This document shows positions 43,204-51,532 of a DNA stretch of 64,000 nt, in pieces; position 1 is the stretch's first letter, and each line of letters starts with the position of its first letter. The translations under genes were made by a program, and so were the position numbers. Under the pieces are notes generated by a model. It worked only from the letters and a program-made list of their open reading frames with translations. It was not told the DNA's origin and made no database searches. Source of the stretch: JBMNGN01 sp050949865 (GTDB taxonomy: Bacteria > Bacillota > Syntrophomonadia > Syntrophomonadales > Syntrophomonadaceae). Location of the stretch: contig JBMNGN010000005.1 of NCBI GenBank assembly GCA_050949865.1, forward strand, positions 324,617-388,616, given 5' to 3'.

Positions 43204-45321
43204 TTGAATTTACCGTTATTAACAGCCAGGATTGGACGGGCCTGGGCTGATGAGGATATATTCAGTGTGCTGTATCAAGATCCCAAGCTTAATACAGAGG
43301 ATGACAAGCCACCTTATATAGCTTTTATGACCTTTGATTTGGGGAAAAATAAAATAGATTTTGACGATCTTCACTCGTACAACAGTGAAGCAGTGAAGCG
43401 TTATAAATATTTTGGCAATAATAAGGCGGCCGCGAAACAGTTTCATGTCGTAAGGGAAGGCAAAGACCTTCATTATTTTATGGGCTTGTGGCAAAATCTC
43501 CGCGATTTATTGGAGTTAAATGCTCTAGGGGCTTTATTAGGCCAATTGCAGGAGATATACAATGCGGGTTTAATCGAGGCTAAAACCGGCAACCTGGTTC
43601 TAGGGAGGATGACATATTTTATAAATAATCCGGATCTGGATTTTCAATATGATAGCCAGAAAAAAAGGCTAGTACGTAAGACACAAGCGGGAAAAGAAGA
43701 AATTACCATGGAGACGTTGGTCAAGAAGGCAGTACAAGCAAGGTCCGGGGATCAAATTGCTCTCGTGATACCGAGGATTAAAACTAAGGATGGTAAAACG
43801 ATCGAAATTGCCACCCATGACGATTATCTTGAATTAATCAAGCGTGTTCATAAGCTAGAGGAAGAGAGCAGCGAAAAGACTGCAAAAGTTAATAAGAAAG
43901 CCATTAATAAGCCTGAAGCCTGCTATATTTGCGGTTTAAAGAAAGATGATTTAGCCTGTGCAGAGTACTCGACCAGACTAAGAAGAGATGGTATTAACAA
44001 AGTTTTTACCACCACTACAATAAATTATGCCAAGAATATCGAAGCAGAAGGTTACGAACACAATTACAGCTTCTGCAAAGATTGTTTCGATGATTTGCGG
44101 CAGGGGGAAAAAGTGGTTCTCAATCGTTTGACCACACGCTTGGCCGGAGAGAGAACCTTTATACTCCCGGAAGGGCTGTTGAAAGATTTTGAGTATGAAA
44201 ATATTAACGAGATTAAACGTGAAATTGATTTTGTCTTTAAGCCACAAGAAGCTGAGATCTGGATAAATGGTATCGGTGCGGAAACCCGGTGGCTGCACAT
44301 AGAGCATTTTAATTTGAACTTTATTGTTTATGACACAGACGGCAATTCGATGACAGTTTTACAGACCATCAGCGATGTCAACAGCAGATTTTTCATTGAG
44401 GTCATAGAAGCGTTTAAGGAGCGGCTAATGACCTTAACCGAGCATTTGAAATACTTTTCCCTGGGTAGCATTTACCGTGTTATACCTGTCAAAACCAAGA
44501 AGGTTCGCAACAAGACTAAACAGGTAGATGCGGGCCGTGTTTTGTCTTTTTATAAAAGTATTTTAAAAAGGGAGCAGGTGAAAGCTGATTTGGTTTATCG
44601 CTATGCCGTGGAAGCGTTAGATAAGGGCTTAACGCAGTTGGCAAGCGGAGAAATACGAAACTATTTCAATCTCGAGCTGAAAAGGTTTACCGGGGGTAAG
44701 GAAGACTTCTATATCAAAAAAGTCGTATTTTCCTATTTAGTCATATTGCAGGCTATGCAGGAAATTGGATTGCTCAACGGTTCGATATTCAATAATCATA
44801 AGGGGGAATGCAAAGTTATGAATGAAGATTTGCCAAAAGATGAATATCCAGAAATCATCTGGGAGGCGGAACGTTTTTTAGAAGAGCAAAATTTTACTGT
44901 CGAAGCCAGAGCCTTATTTTATCTGGGACTCATGATGAAAAGGGTAGCAATAGCCCAGGCGGCCAAGGGTCATAAAAATAAACCAATTTTTAAAAAGGTG
45001 AATTTTCAGGGCATGAACCAGAAAGATATTCTGCGTTTTTATGAAGATCTTGTCGAAAAGCTCCGTCAATATAATAAAATCAATTTCTATACCGAATGGC
45101 TTATGAATCGCTTCCATCATTATATGGGCTCTGTATTGACCACAACGGTATGGCCTCTAAGTGAGCACGCTAATGTATTTTATATTATGGCTGGATACGC
45201 TTTCCGGGTGGGGAAAAAGTCTTCGCCCGATTTGAGCCAGGAAGAAAAGAAAACCATGCAGGAAGAAGATGCTACAATATCAGCGGAGGAGGAAGAGAAT
45301 AGTGGCAATAGTGAAGAATAA
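43204..45321 (+). CDS. cas8b: Type I-B large subunit Cas8b (TM1802-like)
   Basis: The 705-residue protein begins with TTG behind GGAGGTG. It contains a four-Cys zinc-finger-like pair (CYICGLKKDDLAC at residues 240-252 and CKDC at 291-294), followed by a long helical C-terminus ending in a glutamate-rich tail. This matches the TM1802 group of Cas8b, the Cascade subunit that recognises PAM and starts R-loop formation. Position between cas6 and cas7 supports the call. The last 20 nt overlap cas7. Confidence 0.85.
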   Translation: MNLPLLTARIGRAWADEDIFSVLYQDPKLNTEDDKPPYIAFMTFDLGKNKIDFDDLHSYNSEAVKRYKYFGNNKAAAKQFHVVREGKDLHYFMGLWQNLRDLLELNALGALLGQLQEIYNAGLIEAKTGNLVLGRMTYFINNPDLDFQYDSQKKRLVRKTQAGKEEITMETLVKKAVQARSGDQIALVIPRIKTKDGKTIEIATHDDYLELIKRVHKLEEESSEKTAKVNKKAINKPEACYICGLKKDDLACAEYSTRLRRDGINKVFTTTTINYAKNIEAEGYEHNYSFCKDCFDDLRQGEKVVLNRLTTRLAGERTFILPEGLLKDFEYENINEIKREIDFVFKPQEAEIWINGIGAETRWLHIEHFNLNFIVYDTDGNSMTVLQTISDVNSRFFIEVIEAFKERLMTLTEHLKYFSLGSIYRVIPVKTKKVRNKTKQVDAGRVLSFYKSILKREQVKADLVYRYAVEALDKGLTQLASGEIRNYFNLELKRFTGGKEDFYIKKVVFSYLVILQAMQEIGLLNGSIFNNHKGECKVMNEDLPKDEYPEIIWEAERFLEEQNFTVEARALFYLGLMMKRVAIAQAAKGHKNKPIFKKVNFQGMNQKDILRFYEDLVEKLRQYNKINFYTEWLMNRFHHYMGSVLTTTVWPLSEHANVFYIMAGYAFRVGKKSSPDLSQEEKKTMQEEDATISAEEEENSGNSEE

Positions 45322-46345
45322 CAGTGAGTTTATCTTTGGCTTTGAAGCCATTATGAACAATGTTAACGGAGATCCAGATCAGGAAAACAAACCACGCATG
45401 GATTATGAAACCATGACTGCGTTGGTGAGCGATGCCCGGAGAAAAAGGGATATCCGGGATTTTCTGAAGAATAAAGGCTTTAGAATCTTTGTGGATGTTT
45501 TGGCTGACCAAAAAGTACCGATGGATAAAATGTTAGCTGCAGTACTAAAAGACTTTTTGAGCCAGCCTGATCGAGTTGAAGCAATCAAAGCCAACCATGA
45601 ATATTTGCGTAGCAATTGGCTGGTTGATGACAAATGGACTGATATCTATGAAGAATTAAAGAAACTGGCCAAAGATAAAAAGTCCAAGGAAAAGGCCTCC
45701 GTTTTTAACAATGCCTTATTTACGGAAATTATTAAACAGCAGTTAATCGATATTCGGCTGTTTGGCAGCGCCATGGCGGTAGAAGGGTTCTCCAAAACAT
45801 ATACAGGAGCAGTTCAGATTACCTGGGGATATTCTATGCATCCGGTCGAGTTAGTCGAATCAAGCAGCATTACGTCCATTATGAACGACGACAGTTCCAC
45901 CTTCGGCAAGAAATATAAACTGTATTATGGCCATTTTGTCCATTACGGAACCATAAATAAATATGCTGCCCGGCTTACGGGGATGACGGATGCCGATCAC
46001 GAAATCTTTTGTAAAGCATTGGTTCAAAGCATGCATAATAACCAAACAGACAGTAAACAGGGCCAAACGCCACAGTACTACCTAGAGATCGTATATAATC
46101 CTGAATTTGATGGTTATCTCGGAGACCTCAGGCGTTTTATCACCATTGAGGATGCAAAAGATAATGTTCGTCGCTGGTCCGATATCAAAGTTAATTTTTC
46201 TGAATTAGACGCAAAGATAAAGATTATGCGGGACAAAGGCTTTGTGGAAGAGGTTAGGGGTTGGATCCATCCCAGCGTCGACACTACTAATATGGTAAAC
46301 TTTCCTGAATATCAACATTTAGAATTATTAACGCCTATCCTTTAG
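45302..46345 (+). CDS. cas7: Type I-B backbone subunit Cas7 (Csh2-like)
   Basis: The open frame extends to 45269, but the GTG at 45302 sits behind GGAGGAGGAAGAG and gives the usual Csh2 start (SEFIFGFEAIMNNVNGDPD), 347 residues. Further motifs are NKPRMDYETMTALVSDARRK, DIRLFGSAMAV, TGAVQITWGYSMHPVE and the KYKLYYGHFVHYGTINKYAA region. Cas7 polymerises along the crRNA in Cascade. Overlap with cas8b suggests coupled translation. Confidence 0.92.
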   Translation: MAIVKNNSEFIFGFEAIMNNVNGDPDQENKPRMDYETMTALVSDARRKRDIRDFLKNKGFRIFVDVLADQKVPMDKMLAAVLKDFLSQPDRVEAIKANHEYLRSNWLVDDKWTDIYEELKKLAKDKKSKEKASVFNNALFTEIIKQQLIDIRLFGSAMAVEGFSKTYTGAVQITWGYSMHPVELVESSSITSIMNDDSSTFGKKYKLYYGHFVHYGTINKYAARLTGMTDADHEIFCKALVQSMHNNQTDSKQGQTPQYYLEIVYNPEFDGYLGDLRRFITIEDAKDNVRRWSDIKVNFSELDAKIKIMRDKGFVEEVRGWIHPSVDTTNMVNFPEYQHLELLTPIL

Positions 46346-46359
46346 GAAGGGTGAAGCAC

Positions 46360-47121
46360 ATGGATGTTTTAGCTTTTCATTTATGCGGAAAAATGGCTCA
46401 TTTCCGCAAATACTATTCCAATTCTTCTGCCTTGAGCTATTGGGTACCACCGCGTACGACGATTATTGGCATTCTGGCTGGCTTATTGGGCATGGAACGC
46501 GATTCGTATTATGAAAGCTTCTCATTGGAGGAGTGCCAGATTGGGCTGGCCCTCTGTTCACCACTGAAGAAGACTATGCAGAAAATGAATCTGCTCATGG
46601 TTAAGAGCTCTAATGACTTAAATGGTTCAGCAGACTATCATTCTCAAACCGCTACGGAATTTGTCATACCATGGGATCTAGTCAATGGATTTCTTGATTA
46701 TAAGGTCTGGGTACACCATGAAAATAAAGCGATACATAATGCACTATTGAAAATCTTATCACCTAAGAATGAACATTATTATCAAAGTAAAGGTATAGCT
46801 CTTGCCTTAGGCAGCGCCCAGAATCTTGGCTGGATTGAAACGGAACAGATATACCATGGTGAACCGCTGCGTGACGCCGAAGAAAAACTTCATATTTCTT
46901 CAATCGTAGCCGCTAAAGACTTAACTCACCTAGAGGTAGCCACAGACAGAACTTATAATTACCTGAGAGAAGACCTGCCCTTGGAGTTTGACCGGGAACG
47001 CAAATTGACGGCTAAAGGCAAGGGAAATTTTATAATCAATGCCAATGGTACAGGCATCTGGGGCAGCGCTGATAATTTGGTACAATTGGAAAACGGTGAA
47101 GTGATTGCTTGGATGCATTGA
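46360..47121 (+). CDS. cas5: Type I-B subunit Cas5
   Basis: A GTG at 46351 begins directly at the ribosome site, so the ATG at 46360 (MDVLAFHLCGKMAHFRKYYS) with AGGAAGG 9 nt upstream is preferred, 253 residues. SALSYWVPPRTTIIGILAGLLG is the conserved N-terminal stretch of Cas5 (shown here as SALSYWVPPR and TIIGILAGLLG), followed by LALGSAQNLGWIE. Cas5 caps the 5' handle of crRNA in Cascade. Confidence 0.9.
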   Translation: MDVLAFHLCGKMAHFRKYYSNSSALSYWVPPRTTIIGILAGLLGMERDSYYESFSLEECQIGLALCSPLKKTMQKMNLLMVKSSNDLNGSADYHSQTATEFVIPWDLVNGFLDYKVWVHHENKAIHNALLKILSPKNEHYYQSKGIALALGSAQNLGWIETEQIYHGEPLRDAEEKLHISSIVAAKDLTHLEVATDRTYNYLREDLPLEFDRERKLTAKGKGNFIINANGTGIWGSADNLVQLENGEVIAWMH

Positions 47122-47137
47122 CATGGAGGGGTTAGAA

Positions 47138-49528
47138 GTGTACTGGGCCCATTATAATAAAAATGTAAGACAGAGGCTGCCTGAGCATTTGCAGTTGGTA
47201 AGCAAAGGATGCAAGTCAGCAGTGTCGGAGTATATAGCCTTTCGCGGTATTAATGCCGAACAGTTCAAAAAACTGGCTGTTTTATGCGGAAAATACCATG
47301 ACTTGGGGAAGTATACGGATTTTTTTCAAGATTATATGATTAGGGGAAAAAATTCGCCGGATAAAGATCATGCGCACATATCGGCGTTGTTTGTCTATAA
47401 TATGCTGAGCAGCACTGGCGATAGCCGACCTGATCTTAACATAATAATCAGCTTTTTATGCTACCTGGCGGTGCGTTTGCATCATAGCAATCTGCAAGTG
47501 CATGGCCTGAATATGAAGCCCCAGGACATGAACAAAACCCTGCAAAATAAACAGAAAAACTTATTGCAGAATGCGGAAAAGATTCTAAAAGAATTCCCTG
47601 AACAATGCAGCAGGAAGGAATTTGAAGATTTCCTGAGTTTAGGAAACACCGTTTTGCAAAACATCTGCGACATCCCGCACTATTTAAAAAGTGCCAGATT
47701 GAAAAATGCTCAATGGTTTTTCTTCTTGATTCTTTTATTTTCGCTGCTAATTGATCAGGATAAACTGGATTCTGCCCAAATCGCAATCAAAGTTAGAAAT
47801 CAGATTAGCCCGGATAGGATTCCTGAGTACCTGGTGAAAAAAAACAAGGGGAAGCACCTGGAATTAGATGAGCGCCGGGAAAATGCTAGAAAAGAAGTAA
47901 TTGAAGTTCTAAGCAAGATGACTGATCAGGAAATACTGGACCACAGAATCTATACTTTAACCGCTCCCACTGGAATAGGCAAAACCTTAGCCTCTTTGCA
48001 GGCAGCTGCTTATTTATCCCAAAGGCTTAAAGGATTGGGCTTAAAGAAATTGCTCAAAATCATTACGGCTATACCTTTCGTGAACATTATTGAGCAGAAC
48101 CTGGATGATTATCGAGAAATCTGTGGCGAAGACGTATGTTTGCTGGCCCACTACCATCTTGGCCAAGTGGAGGAGCATATAGACCAGAACTGCCCTTTGG
48201 AAAAGGTGCTGTTAGAAACAGAATCTTGGGAAGCAGATGTAATCATGACTACATATGTACAGTTGTTGCAATCTTTGCTGTCTAATCGCAATCGCAATCT
48301 CAAGAAAATTAACAAATTAGCTGGCAGCATAGTGATTATGGATGAAATCCAAGCCCTGCCGGATAAATATATGCCATTAATTGGAGCTATTATAAGAAGG
48401 TTGGCGGCACATTATGGTACCCGCTTTATCTTGATGACAGCAACCCAGCCGAAAATCATGCAGTTTGCTGATCAACTTAAAGACGATATAGATATGCTTC
48501 AACCAAGCATAGAATTATTACCTAATAATGAATCTTATTTTACCAATTTGAGAAGAACCCAATTTATATCGTTAATTGAGGACCGAGCCATAAGTGAGGA
48601 TGAGTTTATAAAGAAATTCCAGGCAAAATATACTGGAAAAGAAGCTGCTCTCATTGTGGTAAACACCATTAAAAGAAGCCTGAATATCTATAAAAAGTTG
48701 TGGGAACAATACCCGCGGCGGGTTTTATATTTATCTACCAATATCATACCTATAGCAAGAAAAAAAGTTATTAAACGAGCCAAGCAGTATTTAAAATTTA
48801 AAATTCCCTTCATCCTAGTATCAACTCAAACAATTGAAGCAGGTGTAGACCTGGATTTTGATTTGGCTTTTCGAGATTTGGCACCTTTGCCGTCCTTAAT
48901 ACAAACAGCAGGACGTGTTAACAGAAATAATAGTAAAGGATGTCTTCTCCCGGTTTATATAACTGAAATAGAAAATGATTGTGGTTTAGTCTATGGGACT
49001 GATCAAAAAAATAGAGTCAAAGCTATTCTTGCCAATAAAAAAGTAATAGGTGAAGAAGAATACCGTGCTTTGGTTGATGACTATTATTTCAAAATATTAA
49101 AACAAGGCTTACCCGATGAATCGAAACAGATATGGGAAAAAGGAATTGTCGAACTTGATTTTGAGTATATAAATAAGTTTGAATTGATAAAGAAAAGCCA
49201 TGAAATAGTAGATGTTTTTGTTGAATATGACGACATTGCTACTGAGTTAGCTGATTTGTATATCGACTTGAGAAAACAGTTACGCCATGCTGATAAAGAA
49301 GGATATTTTGTTGTTAAAGCACGCCTACAAAATACTATGGCTGCAATGCAGCAATACTTTTTATCCATCCGGGTTAAGAGAATAATCAGAAATAAGCCAC
49401 CTATTTTTGGAGACCGGTCTTATGGTGAAATAACAAGCGATTTTTATTGGATACCACGAGGACAAGTGAATGACTATTATGATTTGTTAACCGGGTTTAA
49501 AGATGAAGGTGCAGCTTATTTATACTGA
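47138..49528 (+). CDS. cas3: Cas3 HD nuclease-helicase
   Basis: The frame is open from 47105. The GTG at 47138 lies 6 nt after GGAGGGG and is preferred; an ATG at 47123 without a ribosome site is the alternative. The N-terminal HD nuclease shows GKYHDLGKYTDFFQDYM, DHAHISAL and a downstream HH (VRLHHSN). The helicase has Walker A TAPTGIGKTLASLQ, IVIMDEIQALP, LMTATQP, STQTIEAGVDLDFD and QTAGRVNRN. Cas3 is recruited by Cascade and degrades target DNA. All motifs are intact. Confidence 0.92.
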   Translation: MYWAHYNKNVRQRLPEHLQLVSKGCKSAVSEYIAFRGINAEQFKKLAVLCGKYHDLGKYTDFFQDYMIRGKNSPDKDHAHISALFVYNMLSSTGDSRPDLNIIISFLCYLAVRLHHSNLQVHGLNMKPQDMNKTLQNKQKNLLQNAEKILKEFPEQCSRKEFEDFLSLGNTVLQNICDIPHYLKSARLKNAQWFFFLILLFSLLIDQDKLDSAQIAIKVRNQISPDRIPEYLVKKNKGKHLELDERRENARKEVIEVLSKMTDQEILDHRIYTLTAPTGIGKTLASLQAAAYLSQRLKGLGLKKLLKIITAIPFVNIIEQNLDDYREICGEDVCLLAHYHLGQVEEHIDQNCPLEKVLLETESWEADVIMTTYVQLLQSLLSNRNRNLKKINKLAGSIVIMDEIQALPDKYMPLIGAIIRRLAAHYGTRFILMTATQPKIMQFADQLKDDIDMLQPSIELLPNNESYFTNLRRTQFISLIEDRAISEDEFIKKFQAKYTGKEAALIVVNTIKRSLNIYKKLWEQYPRRVLYLSTNIIPIARKKVIKRAKQYLKFKIPFILVSTQTIEAGVDLDFDLAFRDLAPLPSLIQTAGRVNRNNSKGCLLPVYITEIENDCGLVYGTDQKNRVKAILANKKVIGEEEYRALVDDYYFKILKQGLPDESKQIWEKGIVELDFEYINKFELIKKSHEIVDVFVEYDDIATELADLYIDLRKQLRHADKEGYFVVKARLQNTMAAMQQYFLSIRVKRIIRNKPPIFGDRSYGEITSDFYWIPRGQVNDYYDLLTGFKDEGAAYLY

Positions 49529-49608
49529 TATGAGATTATTGGCGCCATCGGAGACTGCTAAAAGAAATACTATAAGTAAGGTATTGTTGGGAGTTAGAGG
49601 AAAGCCTT

Positions 49609-50106
49609 ATGGACGATACAATTACCGGTACTTTGGTATGGTATTACTATATTTGCCCGCGTGAAACTTGGTTAATGGCTCATCAAATCTTTCCTGATCA
49701 AGATGATGAAAACATGGCGATTGGTCGGGCAATTGGGGAGAATGCGTATAAACGGGAGAAGAAAGAAATCGATTTAGGCCTAGCTAAACTCGATTTGATG
49801 CGCCACGAAAACGGGGTGTTGGTAGTAGGGGAGATCAAAAAGACATCGCGTTTTCTAGATAGTGCAACCCATCAACTACTTTTTTACTTGCTGCAAATGA
49901 AAGACATGGGTATTACTGCCCGGGGCGAGTTGCTTATTCCAGAGGAGAAGAAGCGTTTTAAAGTTGAGTTGGACCCGGAAAAGGAAGCTAAGATTCGGAA
50001 GGTGATCGAGGACATTGAAGATTTAGTAAAAGAACCACTTCCACCACCAGCCCAGAAAATTAAGTATTGCCGACAATGCGCCTATAGTGAGTTCTGTTGG
50101 TCTTGA
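49609..50106 (+). CDS. cas4: Cas4 RecB-like exonuclease
   Basis: The 165-residue protein has a first Cys in YYYICPRETWLM, the nuclease motif VVGEIKKTSRF with QLLFYLLQMK, and the C-terminal Cys group CRQCAYSEFC, matching the [4Fe-4S] ligands of Cas4. Cas4 trims prespacers and selects PAM-adjacent ends with Cas1-Cas2. The ATG follows AGAGGAAAG. It ends 14 nt before cas1. Confidence 0.9.
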   Translation: MDDTITGTLVWYYYICPRETWLMAHQIFPDQDDENMAIGRAIGENAYKREKKEIDLGLAKLDLMRHENGVLVVGEIKKTSRFLDSATHQLLFYLLQMKDMGITARGELLIPEEKKRFKVELDPEKEAKIRKVIEDIEDLVKEPLPPPAQKIKYCRQCAYSEFCWS

Positions 50107-50119
50107 GGGGGTAGGGGTT

Positions 50120-51112
50120 ATGAAAAAGACAATATATGTATTTAACGATGGAGATTTCAAACGCAAAGACAATACACTATACTTTGAAAGCGATGGAGTT
50201 AAAAAATACCTTCCGGTGGAAGATATTAAAGAGATCGTAATATATGGAGAAGTCAGTCTAAACAAACGGTTTTTGGAATTCCTAACCCAGAAGGAGATCA
50301 TACTGCATTTTTTAAATAATTACGGTTACTATATAGGTTCCTACTACCCCCGGGAACACCTAAATTCCGGGTATATGATTCTACACCAGGCGGAGCATTA
50401 TTTAGACCAGGAAAAAAGGTTGGATCTCGCCCGGCGTTTTGTGGAGGGAGCCGCAGCTAATATTATTGCTGTGGTCAGATATTATCACAACCGTGGCAAA
50501 GAGGTGGAGCAGGAGCTTCAACAAATCATTTCCTTAGCGGAGAGGATCGCTAGTTTGCGCAGCAGCAGTGAATTGATGGCTATTGAAGGAAACCTGCGGG
50601 ATGTATACTATTCAACTTTCAACTATATTATCGGCAAAGAGGAATTTGAGTTCAACGGAAGAAATCGACGCCCTCCTCAGGACAGAATTAATGCATTGAT
50701 TAGTTTCGGCAATACCCTGGCATATACGACAGTGTTGAGCGAGATATATAAAACCCATTTAGACCCACGAATTGGCTACTTGCATACCACTAATTTCAGG
50801 CGTTTTACACTAAATTTGGATGTGGCCGAGGTATTTAAGCCGATACTGGTAGATCGCCTTATATTTTCCTTGATTGGACGCAATATGCTGAAATCAAGCC
50901 ATTTTGAAAAAAAGACTAATGGAATTTTGTTAAATGATAAAGGTCGGAAAGTCTTTGTGGAAGAATGGGAAAACCGTTTGAGAACTACAATTAAACACCG
51001 GGAGCTAGGGCGGGAGGTCTCTTACCGACGACTAATAAGGATGGAACTTTATAAACTGGAAAAACACTTGATCGGTGAAAAAGAATATATCCCCTTTATT
51101 TCGCGTTGGTAA
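50120..51112 (+). CDS. cas1: Cas1 integrase
   Basis: A frame opens at 50087, but the ATG at 50120 behind GAGGGGGTAGGGG starts the usual MKKTIYVFNDGDFKRKDNTL, 330 residues. The active-site Glu lies in MAIEGNLRDVYYSTF, His in FEFNGRNRRPPQDRINALIS-downstream TNFRRFTLNLDVAEVFKP, and the C-terminus has LIRMELYKLEKHL. Cas1 with Cas2 integrates new spacers at the leader end. Intact. Confidence 0.93.
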   Translation: MKKTIYVFNDGDFKRKDNTLYFESDGVKKYLPVEDIKEIVIYGEVSLNKRFLEFLTQKEIILHFLNNYGYYIGSYYPREHLNSGYMILHQAEHYLDQEKRLDLARRFVEGAAANIIAVVRYYHNRGKEVEQELQQIISLAERIASLRSSSELMAIEGNLRDVYYSTFNYIIGKEEFEFNGRNRRPPQDRINALISFGNTLAYTTVLSEIYKTHLDPRIGYLHTTNFRRFTLNLDVAEVFKPILVDRLIFSLIGRNMLKSSHFEKKTNGILLNDKGRKVFVEEWENRLRTTIKHRELGREVSYRRLIRMELYKLEKHLIGEKEYIPFISRW

Positions 51113-51121
51113 GGAGGTGCT

Positions 51122-51388
51122 GTGGTGTTTGTCATCGAAGTATACGATGTAGCGCAAAAAAGGGTTGGTAAAGTTCTTAAAACCTCTCGAAAATACCTAT
51201 ACTGGGTTCAGAATTCCGTACTGGAAGGCGAGATTAATGAGAGTAGTTTTAAAAAGCTTCAGATGGAACTGGCCAGAATAATCGATTCAGACTATGATTC
51301 AATAATTTTCTATACTTTTCGTACCACCAAGTATTCGGAACGAGAGATCATGGGAGTTAAGAAGGGGGGACAAGAAACATTTATCTAG
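51122..51388 (+). CDS. cas2: Cas2 adaptation protein
   Basis: The 88-residue protein starts with GTG (51122 or 51125) behind AAGGAGGTG. It has the ferredoxin-like fold of Cas2: FVIEVYDVAQKRVGKVLKTS, the basic turn RKYLYWVQNSVLEGEI and IIFYTFRTTKYSEREIMG. It bridges two Cas1 dimers. It is the last cas gene; a hairpin terminator and the array leader follow. Confidence 0.93.
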   Translation: MVFVIEVYDVAQKRVGKVLKTSRKYLYWVQNSVLEGEINESSFKKLQMELARIIDSDYDSIIFYTFRTTKYSEREIMGVKKGGQETFI

Positions 51389-51444
51389 TGTCGTCGACTG
51401 GGAGTAGAGTAATTCGGTCGGGGGTGCGACGACAAGCTTTTTTT
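51389..51444 (+). terminator. Terminator of the cas operon
   Basis: TGTCGTCG (51389-51396) pairs with CGACGACA (51427-51434) around a 30-nt loop, followed by a run of T at 51438-51444. It begins within a base of the cas2 stop and separates cas transcripts from the array leader. Confidence 0.7.
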
Positions 51445-51532
51445 GAAAAGATTAAGACTCTAGGGTTTTAATTCAAATATTTTTAAATGGACAGTATAAT
51501 AGTACTGTTTAATTATTACGGTTTTTTAACGG
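51445..51532 (+). promoter_or_regulatory. CRISPR leader with probable promoter
   Basis: The AT-rich segment between the cas2 terminator and the first repeat carries TATAAT at 51495-51500 with a weak TTCAAA about 17 nt upstream, pointing into the array. GTACTGTTTAATTATTACGG separates it from repeat 1. It is the expected site for spacer acquisition. Confidence 0.65.
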